DNA of 64,000 nt from JAAURS01 sp044923475. Its GTDB lineage: Bacteria > Cyanobacteriota > Cyanobacteriia > Thermosynechococcales > Thermosynechococcaceae. Both the position numbers and the translations under genes were made by a program. Of this stretch, positions 51,575-60,391 are shown piece by piece. The notes below the pieces were generated by a model. The model did not search any database. It saw only the letters and a program-made list of their open reading frames with translations, and was not told the origin of the DNA. The stretch covers positions 2,046,001-2,110,000 of the forward strand of contig NZ_CP137338.1 of assembly GCF_044923475.1 (NCBI RefSeq). Reading direction: 5' to 3'. Position 1 is the stretch's first letter; each line of letters begins with the position of its first letter.

Positions 51575-53920
51575 ATGTTGACTGCTGCCCCGTTTACTCC
51601 CGAAGAAATTGCGTCTGAAGGACTAAAGCCTCAAGAATACGAAGATATTGTCCGGCGTCTGGGTCGCCATCCCAATCGAGCCGAGTTGGGTATGTTTGGG
51701 GTGATGTGGTCGGAACATTGCTGTTATAAAAACTCGCGCCCGCTGCTCAAGCAATTCCCTACAACGGGAGCGCGGATCCTCGTCGGCCCTGGTGAAAATG
51801 CGGGTGTGGTGGACTTGGGGGACGGCCTGCAATTGGCCTTCAAAATTGAGTCCCACAATCATCCTTCGGCGGTAGAACCATTTCAGGGTGCAGCTACGGG
51901 TGTCGGCGGCATCCTGCGCGATATTTTTACGATGGGAGCGCGACCCATTGCGCTTTTAAATTCGCTCCGCTTTGGCGATTTGGCCGATGCCCGCACGCGG
52001 CGCTTGTTTGCCGGAGTGGTCTCTGGAATTTCGCACTACGGCAACTGCGTCGGCGTGCCGACGGTTGGCGGAGAGGTGTATTTCGACGCGGCTTACTCTG
52101 GCAATCCCCTGGTGAACGTGATGGCGCTGGGTCTGATGGAGACATCGGAAATTGTGAAGTCAGGCGCAGCCGGAATTGGCAACCCCGTCCTGTACGTGGG
52201 TTCTACGACGGGACGAGATGGAATGGGCGGGGCCAGCTTTGCCAGTGCGGAACTCAGCGATGAGTCGGAAGCCGATCGCCCTGCGGTCCAAGTCGGCGAT
52301 CCGTTTCTAGAAAAATCCCTGATCGAAGCCTGTCTGGAAGCTTTCAAAACGGGAGCAGTGGTTGCAGCCCAGGATATGGGTGCGGCGGGCATTACCTGTT
52401 CCACGGCAGAAATGTCGGCCAAGGGCGGGGTTGGGGTGGACTTCGACCTAGACAAAATTCCCGTCCGCGAGTCTGGCATGGTGCCCTACGAATACATGCT
52501 CTCGGAATCCCAGGAGCGGATGCTGTTTGTCGCCCACAAGGGCCGCGAGCAAGAACTGATCGATATTTTCCATCGCTGGGGGTTACAGGCCGTCGTTGCT
52601 GGGGAAGTCACGGAAGACCCGATCGTGCGAATTCGCTTTAAGGGCGAGATTGCCGCTGAAATTTTAGCCACGGCCCTTTCCGACAACACCCCCATTTACG
52701 AACGGGAAGTGCTGGCCGAGCCACCCGCTTACGCTCAGGAGGCTTGGCGGTGGACGGGCGATCGCCTCCCTTCCGCTACCGCTACGGGGCTAGACCTCCC
52801 CGACGGCTCCCAATCTTGGACCCGAGTCCTGACGCAGCTACTAGCCGCTCCCACGATCGCCTCAAAACGCTGGGTGTACCGTCAGTACGACCACCAAGTC
52901 CAAAACAATACGGTCGTGCTCCCCGGCGGCGCGGATGCAGCGGTCGTGCGCTTGCGGCCTGTCGATCCGCCCTTGCCCGCCCAACAGGCCACGCGCGGCG
53001 TCGCGGCAACTGTAGACTGCAACGCTCGCTACGTGTATCTGGATCCCTACGAAGGCGCTAAAGCAACGGTCGCGGAGGCTGCCCGAAACTTGAGCTGCGT
53101 GGGCGCAGAACCGATCGCCGTGACGGACAACCTCAATTTTGGCAGTCCTGAGAAACCCATTGGCTACTGGCAGCTCGCCGAAGCGTGTCGAGGGCTGGCC
53201 GATGCCTGTCGCGCCCTGAAAACCCCCGTCACGGGCGGGAACGTCTCGCTCTACAACGAAACCTTAGACAGCGAAGGCAACCCCCAGCCTATCTACCCCA
53301 CGCCCGTTGTCGGGATGGTGGGACTGATTCCCGACCTGACCCAGATTTGCGGGCAGGGCTGGCAGCAGGAAGGCGATCGCATTTACCTCCTCGGCAGTCC
53401 CCTCGGTATCCCCACCCCCTCAGTCACCCTGGGCGCTTCGGAATACCTCGCTGCAATTCACACCACCGTTGCAGGCCGTCCCCCCCGTGTTGATTTCGAT
53501 CTAGAAAATTCAGTGCAAGCCGCCTGCCGTCATGGCATCCGCCAGGGATGGGTGCGCTCTGCCCATGACAGCGCCGAAGGCGGCGTGGCCGTTGCCCTCG
53601 CCGAAGCTTGCATTTCAGGCCAGCGCGGTGCGCAGATTGCCGTTCCCAATCCTGGTGAAAATCTCCGGTGGGACGAGTTACTGTTTGGCGAAGGGGGCGC
53701 GCGAATTTTGGTGTCCGTCAATCCAAGAGATCGCGCTGAATGGGAAGCCTGTCTGCAGCAAAACCTAGGAAACCATTGGCAGCATTTAGGCGCTGTAGGG
53801 GCAATGGGCGATCCCCTCGAACTCAAAACCGAAGATAACCTGACATTAATCTCGGCTAGTATGGAGGAGATCGCTTCTCCTTGGCTCACCTCAATCGAGA
53901 CCATTTTGACGGCTGACTAA
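51575..53920 (+). CDS. purL: Phosphoribosylformylglycinamidine synthase subunit PurL
   Basis: 781 aa from ATG 51575 (MLTAAPFTPEEIASEGLKPQ), which has TGAGG upstream; the longer ATG at 51479 adds 32 residues without family resemblance. It makes FGAM from FGAR in purine synthesis as part of PurLQS. Motifs: MWSEHCCYKNSRP, KIESHNHPSAVEPFQGAATG, ATP-site DMGAAGITCS and the C-terminal half SAHDSAEGGVAVALAE. It is followed by purF, giving a purLF operon with a 64-bp gap. Confidence 0.97.
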   Translation: MLTAAPFTPEEIASEGLKPQEYEDIVRRLGRHPNRAELGMFGVMWSEHCCYKNSRPLLKQFPTTGARILVGPGENAGVVDLGDGLQLAFKIESHNHPSAVEPFQGAATGVGGILRDIFTMGARPIALLNSLRFGDLADARTRRLFAGVVSGISHYGNCVGVPTVGGEVYFDAAYSGNPLVNVMALGLMETSEIVKSGAAGIGNPVLYVGSTTGRDGMGGASFASAELSDESEADRPAVQVGDPFLEKSLIEACLEAFKTGAVVAAQDMGAAGITCSTAEMSAKGGVGVDFDLDKIPVRESGMVPYEYMLSESQERMLFVAHKGREQELIDIFHRWGLQAVVAGEVTEDPIVRIRFKGEIAAEILATALSDNTPIYEREVLAEPPAYAQEAWRWTGDRLPSATATGLDLPDGSQSWTRVLTQLLAAPTIASKRWVYRQYDHQVQNNTVVLPGGADAAVVRLRPVDPPLPAQQATRGVAATVDCNARYVYLDPYEGAKATVAEAARNLSCVGAEPIAVTDNLNFGSPEKPIGYWQLAEACRGLADACRALKTPVTGGNVSLYNETLDSEGNPQPIYPTPVVGMVGLIPDLTQICGQGWQQEGDRIYLLGSPLGIPTPSVTLGASEYLAAIHTTVAGRPPRVDFDLENSVQAACRHGIRQGWVRSAHDSAEGGVAVALAEACISGQRGAQIAVPNPGENLRWDELLFGEGGARILVSVNPRDRAEWEACLQQNLGNHWQHLGAVGAMGDPLELKTEDNLTLISASMEEIASPWLTSIETILTAD

Positions 53921-53984
53921 ATAGCCTCAAGCATGCTTCAATCGTAATCTGGCTAACTTTTCCCGATCAGGAGTCATTCCCCGC

Positions 53985-55511
53985 ATGGCCGCTTTTTCCT
54001 CTGCATCTTCCGACGGATTGGAGTCTCTCTCAACCCTAGACGAAGGTGCCAGTTCGGTACCGGATCGTCCTGATAAACCGGAGGAAGCCTGTGGTGTATT
54101 TGGAATCTACGCACCTGGTGTCGAGGTTGCCAAACTGACCTATTTCGGACTCTTTGCCCTCCAGCATCGCGGCCAAGAATCTGCTGGGATTGCAACCTAC
54201 GTAGAGGATAAGGTCTACCTTCACAAAGAAATGGGGTTGGTCACTCAAGTCTTTGACGAGCACATTTTACAAACGCTCCCCGGCTCTATTTCTGTAGGCC
54301 ACACCCGCTACTCTACGACCGGTTCTAGCCGCGTTGTGAACGCTCAGCCTGTCTTGGTCGATACTCGCCTCGGGCCGCTGGTCTTGGCTCACAATGGTAA
54401 TTTAGTCAACGCAGCGGAGGTTCGCGATCGACTCATCGCCGACAATTGGGAGTTGGCCAGTACCACTGACTCTGAGGGCATTGCCTGCGCGATCGCCCAT
54501 GAGGTGCAGCTCGGCAAGGACTGGCTGGAAGGTGCCATTACCGCCTGTCAGATGTGCGAAGGTGCGTTTAGCTTGGTAGTGGGCACGCCCGTAGGCATCA
54601 TGGGTATCCGCGACCCCCACGGCATTCGACCTTTGGTCATTGGCATACTGCCCAAGGAAGATCCCGAAGACGAGGGACCGCTGCACTACGTCCTGTCTTC
54701 GGAAAGCTGCGGGTTAGACATCATTGGCGCAGAGTATCTCCGCGATGTAGAACCCGGAGAGCTGGTGTGGATTACTGAAAAAGGTTTGGCTTCGTTCCAT
54801 TGGTCGGCTCAGCCGGAGCGCAAGCTCTGTATCTTTGAGATGATTTACTTTGCCCGGCCCGACAGCCAAATGAATGGTGAAAGCCTCTACAGTTACCGCA
54901 CCCGCATCGGTCACTACCTGGCCAAAGAATCTCCAGTCGAGGCCGATATCGTGATTGCCGTGCCGGACTCTGGCATTCCAGCGGCGATCGGCTATTCTCA
55001 AAAATCTGGCATTCCTTACGTTGAAGGGCTGATTAAAAACCGCTACGTGGGCCGCACCTTCATTCAGCCCACCCAAAAGATGCGGGAAATGGGCATCCGC
55101 ATGAAGCTGAACCCATTGCGGGATGTTCTCGAAGGCAAGCGGGTTGTGATTGTGGATGACTCCATCGTGCGGGGGACCACGAGTCGCAAAATTGTGAAGA
55201 CGCTGCGGGATGCGGGGGCGACCGAAGTCCACATGCGAATTTCTTCCCCACCCGTGACGCATCCTTGTTTTTACGGCATCGATACGGACAATCAAGATCA
55301 TCTGATTGCCGCCACCAAGTCCGTTGCTGAAATTGCCGAGCAGATTGGCGTGGATTCGCTGTACTACCTCAGTTGGGCAGGAATGCTAGAGGCCACCCGC
55401 GAAACGACAACGAGTTTTTGTTCGGCTTGCTTTACGGGTCAGTACCCGATCGCCATTCCAGAGCCATTGAAACGCTCGAAGCTGATGCTGGAAGAAACGG
55501 CGATCGCGTAA
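53985..55511 (+). CDS. purF: Amidophosphoribosyltransferase
   Basis: 508 aa, first committed enzyme of purine synthesis. The N-terminal glutaminase nucleophile Cys is in PEEACGVFGIY, so the first 35 or so residues are a propeptide cleaved in this class; later motifs are LQHRGQESAGIA, GHTRYSTTG, AHNGNLVNA and the PRPP loop RVVIVDDSIVRGTTS. Cys clusters (CFYGIDT, FCSACF) fit the iron-sulfur Bacillus-type enzyme. ATG 53985. Confidence 0.97.
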   Translation: MAAFSSASSDGLESLSTLDEGASSVPDRPDKPEEACGVFGIYAPGVEVAKLTYFGLFALQHRGQESAGIATYVEDKVYLHKEMGLVTQVFDEHILQTLPGSISVGHTRYSTTGSSRVVNAQPVLVDTRLGPLVLAHNGNLVNAAEVRDRLIADNWELASTTDSEGIACAIAHEVQLGKDWLEGAITACQMCEGAFSLVVGTPVGIMGIRDPHGIRPLVIGILPKEDPEDEGPLHYVLSSESCGLDIIGAEYLRDVEPGELVWITEKGLASFHWSAQPERKLCIFEMIYFARPDSQMNGESLYSYRTRIGHYLAKESPVEADIVIAVPDSGIPAAIGYSQKSGIPYVEGLIKNRYVGRTFIQPTQKMREMGIRMKLNPLRDVLEGKRVVIVDDSIVRGTTSRKIVKTLRDAGATEVHMRISSPPVTHPCFYGIDTDNQDHLIAATKSVAEIAEQIGVDSLYYLSWAGMLEATRETTTSFCSACFTGQYPIAIPEPLKRSKLMLEETAIA

Positions 55512-55534
55512 ATATTTGTCGTTCCATCAATTCC

Positions 55535-56197
55535 ATGATTGAGGCAGTGCTGTTTGACCTAGATGGAACCTTAAGCGATCCAAAGGTGGGGATTACTCGT
55601 TCCATTCAGTTTGCCTTGTCAGCCTTGAATTGCTGGGTGCCAGAGCAGGATGATTTGCTCTGGTGTATTGGGCCGCCATTACGTCAATGTTTTGCGCAGT
55701 TGCTCCAGACTTCAGATTCGGCTTTAATCGATCGCGCAATTAACCTTTACCGCGATCGCTTCTCTAGCATTGGCCTGTTTGAAAACGATCTCTATCCTGA
55801 GATTCCAAGTGTACTTCGGGCTTTGCGTGAATTCGGCTATCAATGCTTTGTTGCAACTTCTAAGCCTCAAGTTTTCGCACGGCAAATTATCGAACATTTT
55901 CAGCTAACATCATTGCTGGATGGTATTTACGGCAGCGAACTAGACGGCACCCGCAGCGATAAAGGGGAATTGATTCAGCATATTTTGCAGGTGGAACAAC
56001 GATCTCCTCAGATCTGTCTGATGGTTGGCGATCGCTCCCACGACATGATTGGCGCAAAGCGCAACAGACTCGCGACAATTGGCGTAACTTACGGCTATGG
56101 AACCGCAGCTGAACTGACTGCCCACGGTGCAGATTACCTGGCCCATAACCCTAAAGAAATCATCTCTGTTTTTGAATCATTTTACAGTAAGCCATGA
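55535..56197 (+). CDS. HAD-superfamily hydrolase, phosphoglycolate phosphatase-like
   Basis: 220 aa from ATG 55535; the longer frame lies inside purF. HAD motif I VLFDLDGTLSDPK, motif II VATSKPQVF, motif III Lys in GTRSDKGELIQ and motif IV MVGDRSHDMIGAK, with an alpha-helical cap between. Similar to Gph and pyrophosphatase PpaX types; substrate not certain. It starts 23 bp after purF, so probably co-transcribed. Confidence 0.9.
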   Translation: MIEAVLFDLDGTLSDPKVGITRSIQFALSALNCWVPEQDDLLWCIGPPLRQCFAQLLQTSDSALIDRAINLYRDRFSSIGLFENDLYPEIPSVLRALREFGYQCFVATSKPQVFARQIIEHFQLTSLLDGIYGSELDGTRSDKGELIQHILQVEQRSPQICLMVGDRSHDMIGAKRNRLATIGVTYGYGTAAELTAHGADYLAHNPKEIISVFESFYSKP

Positions 56198-56566
56198 TGC
56201 CTGACACGGGTAATCTGCAAGGCGGTATTGATGTACGCATTCAAAATGCTGCACAAATCACTCTCAGTTCGCTCGGACGACAGATCGTTGTCACGATTAT
56301 CAGTAGCGCATCCAGTAACGCTCAATTTGTCCAAATTTATCGGTCAGCTCGACGACGTTCCTCGGCGATCGCCCGGATCGGGAATGCGCTAAAGATTCGC
56401 GGGCTAACGTTCCGGCTGAGCGGCTGCAAGTAACCTTATCTACAACAGCTCCCAACTTTGTCGGTTCGCTCCAGCCGGATTGCAGACAGACTTTCACAAT
56501 GTAGTTACACATTTTTTAATGCAGTATGCATTTCACAAAAGTGTTTCTACAGTGTGTGAAGCATTA
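56198..56566. other. Gap between HAD and GMC genes, with an attC-like inverted repeat
   Basis: No gene supported. A 79-codon plus-strand frame (56194-56433) overlaps the HAD stop as ATGA but has no recognisable features. At 56410-56421 TCCGGCTGAGCG pairs with CGCTCCAGCCGGA (56467-56479) leaving one unpaired G, and GCTAAC precedes the left arm; this recalls an integron attC fold but the right box is not conserved. Confidence 0.3.
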
Positions 56567-58249
56567 TTAATTCCCTTGGCCCAAATGACTCGAAAGTCTC
56601 AAAGCCAGCCCTGCAAGTGCGAGGACGGGGTTTGCTGCGGTGCTGATAGGCATGACAGACATATCACAAACATACAGTCCGGTAGTGCCTCGAACTTTGA
56701 GATCTTCATCTACAACCGAATCATTATTGAAGCTAGCGTTGCGGTTAGCTTTCCACGGCATCCGTAAGGTGCCACAGGCGTGATGAACAGTACCCCAACC
56801 AAAAGGCCATTGCTTGCCATTTCCCCCGCCATACTCACCAGTAATAAAGTCCACATCATTGAATTCTGCGAAAACACGATTTCTTGTTTGATTGAGTAAA
56901 TCGAAAAACTCTTGTTGTCCTTTGCTCCAACCCGCGAGAGCCGGGAAGCGAGACTGCAGCAAATCACTCAGATTCGAGAAGCGTTTGAAGCGAATGTCAG
57001 GAGTGTAGTTATCATCAACGCGGGAGAGAATTCCATTCTCATCATCAAGACAATTCCCAAAGCTGAATTTGATGTCAACACGCGTTTTACTAGTATCGTC
57101 AACTACGGGTTCAGCAGACAGATCGTTGTTTCTCAGGTGCCAGTATTCGTGATTGACATTCATCTCTATATTGAAGGGATAGATCGTATGACCACTAGCA
57201 TCTCGATTACCCCGTGAGTAGAAGACGATCTTGGCGTGATCCCGGCGACTGAGTTGAATTCGTGAGCCATTTCTTCCCACTGACGACACATAAGCCTGAG
57301 ACTCCCCTGTAACAGGATGATCCGTTAAGCCAAAACCTACTTTCTGCTGAATTTCAACAGGCAGGCTTTGATAGACGGCAGAACGATCGATCAGTTTAGG
57401 ACTTTCTGTAGAACCGGCAGCAATGACAACTTTAGGGGAGTAAAAACTGACCTGTTCTCCTGTAATGGTGTTAGTGGTTTTGACTTCATACCAGTCAAAG
57501 GGCACGTTTTGGATAGCTTCTACAAAACTGTTGAGTTTAATGAATAGACCATTACCGTTTTGATCGGCACCCGGCGTTAGTCCGACCTGATTGATAAGTA
57601 GTTCAGCCGTGTTAAACACACCTGTTGGTTCTACAAAGAATTGATCCCGTGGCATACCGTCGGGATTGAGGTAGGGTTGATGCACGGCGCGAGGTGTCTG
57701 TTTTATCTCAAAATCTGTATTTAGATCGCTAGTCTGAAAATAATTCACTAATTCTTGTGCCTTATCGCTCAGTGAGAACGATGTATTCATCCGATCGGTG
57801 GCCAAGTCAAAGTACTGTGAGACCAAATCCTGACGTACATTGTCTGGGAAGAACTCCATTTCCCAACTCTGAGCTTGCGGAATCAGACCGGACCAAAAAA
57901 TAGAACGCCCACCAAAACATAATTGGGGCTTAGCACCAATGAAATGAGAATCGCTAGGTGATTGCTTAAAGTTATCTACCTCAAAGTGCGGGGCAACTGA
58001 GCCGTTGGGTATGCGACTGATGTTATAGACATGAGTTGGGTAAATGAAGGAACCAGCGTCCAAAACCAAAATGCGATGACTTTTCCCCAGTCGATCCGCT
58101 AAGTCGTCTGCCAGAATGCCACCTCCTATTCCAGAACCGATGATGATGAAGTCAAAGTCTTTATTGTCGCCGTCATAATCTCGGATTAAGCGAGTGTGGG
58201 CTTGAGGTTTTTCTGTAACCAAATTTACGTAGTTGTTCTGAAATGGCAT
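56567..58249 (-). CDS. GMC-family FAD-dependent oxidoreductase
   Basis: 560 aa. FAD-binding IIGSGIGGGILADDLADRLG (about 36-55) with VLDAGSF, a substrate domain in the middle, and the GMC C-terminus: VHHACGTLRMPW with the catalytic His region, VVDEDLKVRGTTGLYVCDMS and TAANPVLALAGLALRLS. Oxidises an alcohol, sugar or sterol-like substrate; which one is not visible. No signal peptide. ATG 58249. It stands alone at the start of the accessory region. Confidence 0.9.
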   Translation of the reverse strand: MPFQNNYVNLVTEKPQAHTRLIRDYDGDNKDFDFIIIGSGIGGGILADDLADRLGKSHRILVLDAGSFIYPTHVYNISRIPNGSVAPHFEVDNFKQSPSDSHFIGAKPQLCFGGRSIFWSGLIPQAQSWEMEFFPDNVRQDLVSQYFDLATDRMNTSFSLSDKAQELVNYFQTSDLNTDFEIKQTPRAVHQPYLNPDGMPRDQFFVEPTGVFNTAELLINQVGLTPGADQNGNGLFIKLNSFVEAIQNVPFDWYEVKTTNTITGEQVSFYSPKVVIAAGSTESPKLIDRSAVYQSLPVEIQQKVGFGLTDHPVTGESQAYVSSVGRNGSRIQLSRRDHAKIVFYSRGNRDASGHTIYPFNIEMNVNHEYWHLRNNDLSAEPVVDDTSKTRVDIKFSFGNCLDDENGILSRVDDNYTPDIRFKRFSNLSDLLQSRFPALAGWSKGQQEFFDLLNQTRNRVFAEFNDVDFITGEYGGGNGKQWPFGWGTVHHACGTLRMPWKANRNASFNNDSVVDEDLKVRGTTGLYVCDMSVMPISTAANPVLALAGLALRLSSHLGQGN

Positions 58250-58332
58250 CTGTCTTACCCTTGGTTTTTCAGAGTTACTTTACTCGCCAAAAGAAGATAA
58301 TAGCTTACTTTGCTGGGTAGCATAAAAAGGTC

Positions 58333-58392
58333 TTTTTAGCCATCGCTGGGGTGGTGAAGGGGGATTAAACCAGAAGTGGTTGGGTTTCCTGC
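58333..58392. repeat. 60-bp dispersed direct repeat, copy A
   Basis: TTTTAGCCATCGCTGGGG...GGATTAAACCAGAAGTGGTTGG. Near copies occur at 59078-59138 and 60102-60159 in the same orientation. Copies A and B flank the two-gene module 58405-59045. Confidence 0.75.
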
Positions 58393-58404
58393 TTCAATTC
58401 TCAA

Positions 58405-58773
58405 TCATAACGCTTCAATTTCAACGATACCTCCTTCGATATTATCAACTTGCAATCGATATCCGCGAAGTATTGCCAATCCTAGCAGGGGTTCCGTCTC
58501 TGATTCAGCAATATCGATCGAGCGGTACTGACCATCCCAGATTACGGTTCCAGTGTAAAAGTCAAACAGAGTTGTGCTGCCATCCCCCAAGGTCGCTATG
58601 TTGGAGGTTCTCCAAGGTAATCTAAGACGAACGATAATTTCAGAGGGCAAAGATAGGAATCCATCAAATCCAGTATCAATTACAGTGTTGACGAACTCTC
58701 GTTGCCCATTCGAGTTGCCAATCACAAGGGAAAGCGTTAATTCATAACGAAAATTTACAACTCCATGAATCAT
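58405..58773 (-). CDS. Retropepsin-like (clan AA) aspartic protease-fold protein
   Basis: 122 aa from ATG 58773 (MIHGVVNFRYELTLSLVIG), with AAGGA upstream; the longer frame has no support. The single-domain aspartic protease motif is NTVIDTGFDGFLSLP (Asp-Thr-Gly), then GDGSTTLFDFYTG and a hydrophobic-Gly flap partner LLGLAILRGY. It overlaps the upstream gene as TAATG, so they are translationally coupled. Pairs like this are common and mobile in cyanobacteria and have been compared with toxin-antitoxin modules; function is unproven. Confidence 0.75.
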   Translation of the reverse strand: MIHGVVNFRYELTLSLVIGNSNGQREFVNTVIDTGFDGFLSLPSEIIVRLRLPWRTSNIATLGDGSTTLFDFYTGTVIWDGQYRSIDIAESETEPLLGLAILRGYRLQVDNIEGGIVEIEAL

Positions 58774-59045
58774 TAATCCTTTTTCAGACTCCTCGCTCCA
58801 AAATGATAGACGGCACTGTGTCCAATCCGAAGCGTCCAAGGCTGAGCATCGGGCTGGCGTTCAAATAGCCGATCGGTTGCACCCATGAGCGTTTCATCGA
58901 CCTCAAAATCTCCGGTTTCAATGTCGATCGCCACAATTTTGCCATCGTTGCCCGCTTCGATTTGCTGCCGGATGCCGGACTCATAGAGTTCTTGCCCCCG
59001 TCGGGCTAGCTCTTCTTTGCTGTAACGTCGTTGTCGAACTGCCAT
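58773..59045 (-). CDS. Small acidic protein, first gene of the protease-like pair
   Basis: 90 aa, ATG 59045 with GAGGT 7 bases upstream. MAVRQRRYSKEELARRGQEL then NDGKIVAIDIETGDFEVDE and HFGARSLKKD. I know the type as a widespread cyanobacterial hypothetical protein found next to retropepsin-like genes; biochemical role unknown. A truncated relative lies at 59932-60069. Confidence 0.75.
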   Translation of the reverse strand: MAVRQRRYSKEELARRGQELYESGIRQQIEAGNDGKIVAIDIETGDFEVDETLMGATDRLFERQPDAQPWTLRIGHSAVYHFGARSLKKD

Positions 59046-59077
59046 CGGGTTGACCTCGTTTCAACTGTTTCCCTTTA

Positions 59078-59138
59078 TTTTAGCCTGGGCGATCGCTAGG
59101 GCGATGGAGGGCATGAGACCAGAAGTGGTTGGGTTTTG
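59078..59138. repeat. 60-bp dispersed direct repeat, copy B
   Basis: Directly upstream of the pair's first gene: TTTTAGCC, GATCGCTAGG, then ACCAGAAGTGGTTGGGTTTT. More diverged than A and C. Confidence 0.65.
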
Positions 59139-59179
59139 CTCGTCAGAGGCAGTTTGAAAAGTAGCAAAGACATTGCACT

Positions 59180-59272
59180 CGCCCCCTAAATCCCCCAATT
59201 CTGGGGGACTTTGAGGATCGGAACCCCCCTTTCTTATAGCCTGAAAGGCTTTAGTTGGGGGGCAGGGGGGCG
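59180..59272. repeat. GC-rich palindromic repeat element, copy 2 (MITE-like)
   Basis: 93 bp, CGCCCCCTAAATCCCCCA at the left and TTGGGGGGCAGGGGGGCG at the right as terminal inverted repeats, with an inner CCCCCAATTCTGGGGG hairpin and TATAGCCTGAAAGGCTTTA. Same family as 42214-42321, opposite orientation. Confidence 0.78.
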
Positions 59273-59306
59273 AATACAGGGATGCATGGGACTTCTCAAA
59301 CAGCCT

Positions 59307-59576
59307 CTAAGAAATTTCAGCTCCCGATAAGCGACCTTCGAGCGGTTCATACTCATCCTCAAGCAACCAAAGCTGGGCTCGATCGTAACTGTCGCATCGC
59401 TTAATCAATTTGTACTGCTCGGCAGGGTCAAGAATCTGACAGCAACCCGATTCGTCACCTAAGAGCATCAGAAGGTAGGGGGGCGACTGCATTGGGTCAA
59501 CCCAAACTTCCAGAAAGTTCCCATTATTCTTCGCTGGGTCGAGTGCGGGGGATGGGATGGTATTTGTCGTCTGCAT
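59307..59576 (-). CDS. Small cyanobacterial protein of unknown function
   Basis: 89 aa from ATG 59576 with AAGGA 6 bases upstream. Sequence includes NNGNFLEVWVDPMQSPPYLL, LLGDESGCCQIL and LWLLEDEYEPLEGRLSG. No known domain recognised; the composition is typical of short acidic regulatory partners. It overlaps the 3' end of the frameshifted upstream gene by about 50 bases in another frame, so the two were probably translationally coupled. Confidence 0.65.
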   Translation of the reverse strand: MQTTNTIPSPALDPAKNNGNFLEVWVDPMQSPPYLLMLLGDESGCCQILDPAEQYKLIKRCDSYDRAQLWLLEDEYEPLEGRLSGAEIS

Positions 59577-59861
59577 CAATCCTTACCTCGCCATAGAATA
59601 AAGGGAGAGTTGAGCCATCAGGGTCAATGCGAACACCAATCGCCTCGGTGAACATCAATCCATAACGATGGTAGCCTCTGGCAAAACCTGTGTAATCACC
59701 CCGACTATGATAGCTTGCGCGACTCGAAAGAGGGTATCTTCATCGTTGAATACGTGGGCCGATCGCCCTCGCCGCAGGAGCCGATTACTTTGGGGTGTAT
59801 TTGGCAGGTGCTTGGCTAGGTGCCGACGATCGAGGGTGATTTCGCGATCGATCCCACTCAT
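59524..59861 (-). pseudogene. Frameshifted small cyanobacterial gene (DUF6972-like)
   Basis: From ATG 59861 the frame reads MSGIDREITLDRRHLAKHLP and HVFNDEDTLFRVAQAII, then stops early at 59655. Skipping two bases (an extra CA in GTGATTACACAGG) restores a continuous frame: GFARGYHRYGLMFTEAIGVR, IDPDGSTLPLFYGEVRID and YHPIPRTRPSEE, with a stop at 59524-59526. Together they match the family of about 110 residues that I recall as DUF6972. So it is a two-base insertion: a recent pseudogene, a sequencing error, or a slippage-dependent product. Confidence 0.72.
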
Positions 59862-59931
59862 GAAATTTTCAGTGACTGTTCAGGTTCTATGATGGCATAC
59901 CCGCTAGCTACCAACCCAACGTCTTCCTACA

Positions 59932-60069
59932 CTACAGGCTTCCCATAAAACGGCACAGATTTTTAGGTTGATTGCCTTTTTCGACTTGTTGATGAATCTC
60001 TGAATCATACAGAGCATAGCCGCGCTGGGCGAATTCTTCTTTGCTATAGCGGGGTTGTCGAACTGCCAT
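59932..60069 (-). pseudogene. Truncated paralogue of the 58773-59045 gene
   Basis: 45 codons from ATG 60069 (CAGGT upstream): MAVRQPRYSKEEFAQRGYAL, then QQVEKGNQ. The first 32 residues closely match the 90-aa protein at 58773-59045, after which the sequence diverges and stops. The sequence around and before its start (GTTGACCTGGTTTCA) also matches, so a duplicated unit lost its 3' part and its protease partner. Confidence 0.7.
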
Positions 60070-60101
60070 AGGGTTGACCTGGTTTCAGCGGTTCCCCTTA
60101 A

Positions 60102-60159
60102 TTTTAGCCATCGCTGAGGTACTGGAGGGGATTAAACCAAAAGTGGTTGGTTTTCCTGC
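60102..60159. repeat. 60-bp dispersed direct repeat, copy C
   Basis: TTTTAGCCATCGCTGAGG...GGATTAAACCAAAAGTGGTTGG, upstream of the truncated paralogue just as copy B is upstream of the intact one. Copies A and C are the closest pair. The rest of the 322-bp gap 60070-60391 holds the 31-bp repeat at 60182 and no gene. Confidence 0.75.
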
Positions 60160-60181
60160 GTCTACCCAAGCTACGGCTACC

Positions 60182-60212
60182 CTGAAGCTGTGTCAGCGTT
60201 GTGGATTGCTAA
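60182..60212. repeat. 31-bp direct repeat, left copy
   Basis: CTGAAGCTGTGTCAGCG then TTGTGGATTGCTAA; 27 of 31 bases match the copy at 62524-62554 in the same orientation. The two bracket the AT-rich block with the next two genes. Confidence 0.6.
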
Positions 60213-60391
60213 TGGCCTTGAATTGAGCGGATGGCGTTACACTTCTAATCACTATAAGTAGCTTTAACCACCGTTTCGCTCCAATGAATAGCTAGAACAT
60301 ATTGATGCGATTAACTTTCGCGCTGGAGCGAAAGAAATCAAAAGAACAAAAGAAAGTATAGATGAATAGAAATTAGGCCAGCATGACAAGA

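Noticed and set aside
56194..56433. 79-codon frame overlapping the HAD stop as ATGA
   Set aside because: The overlap looks like coupling, but composition is not protein-like and it ends in an inverted repeat; kept only as a gap note.
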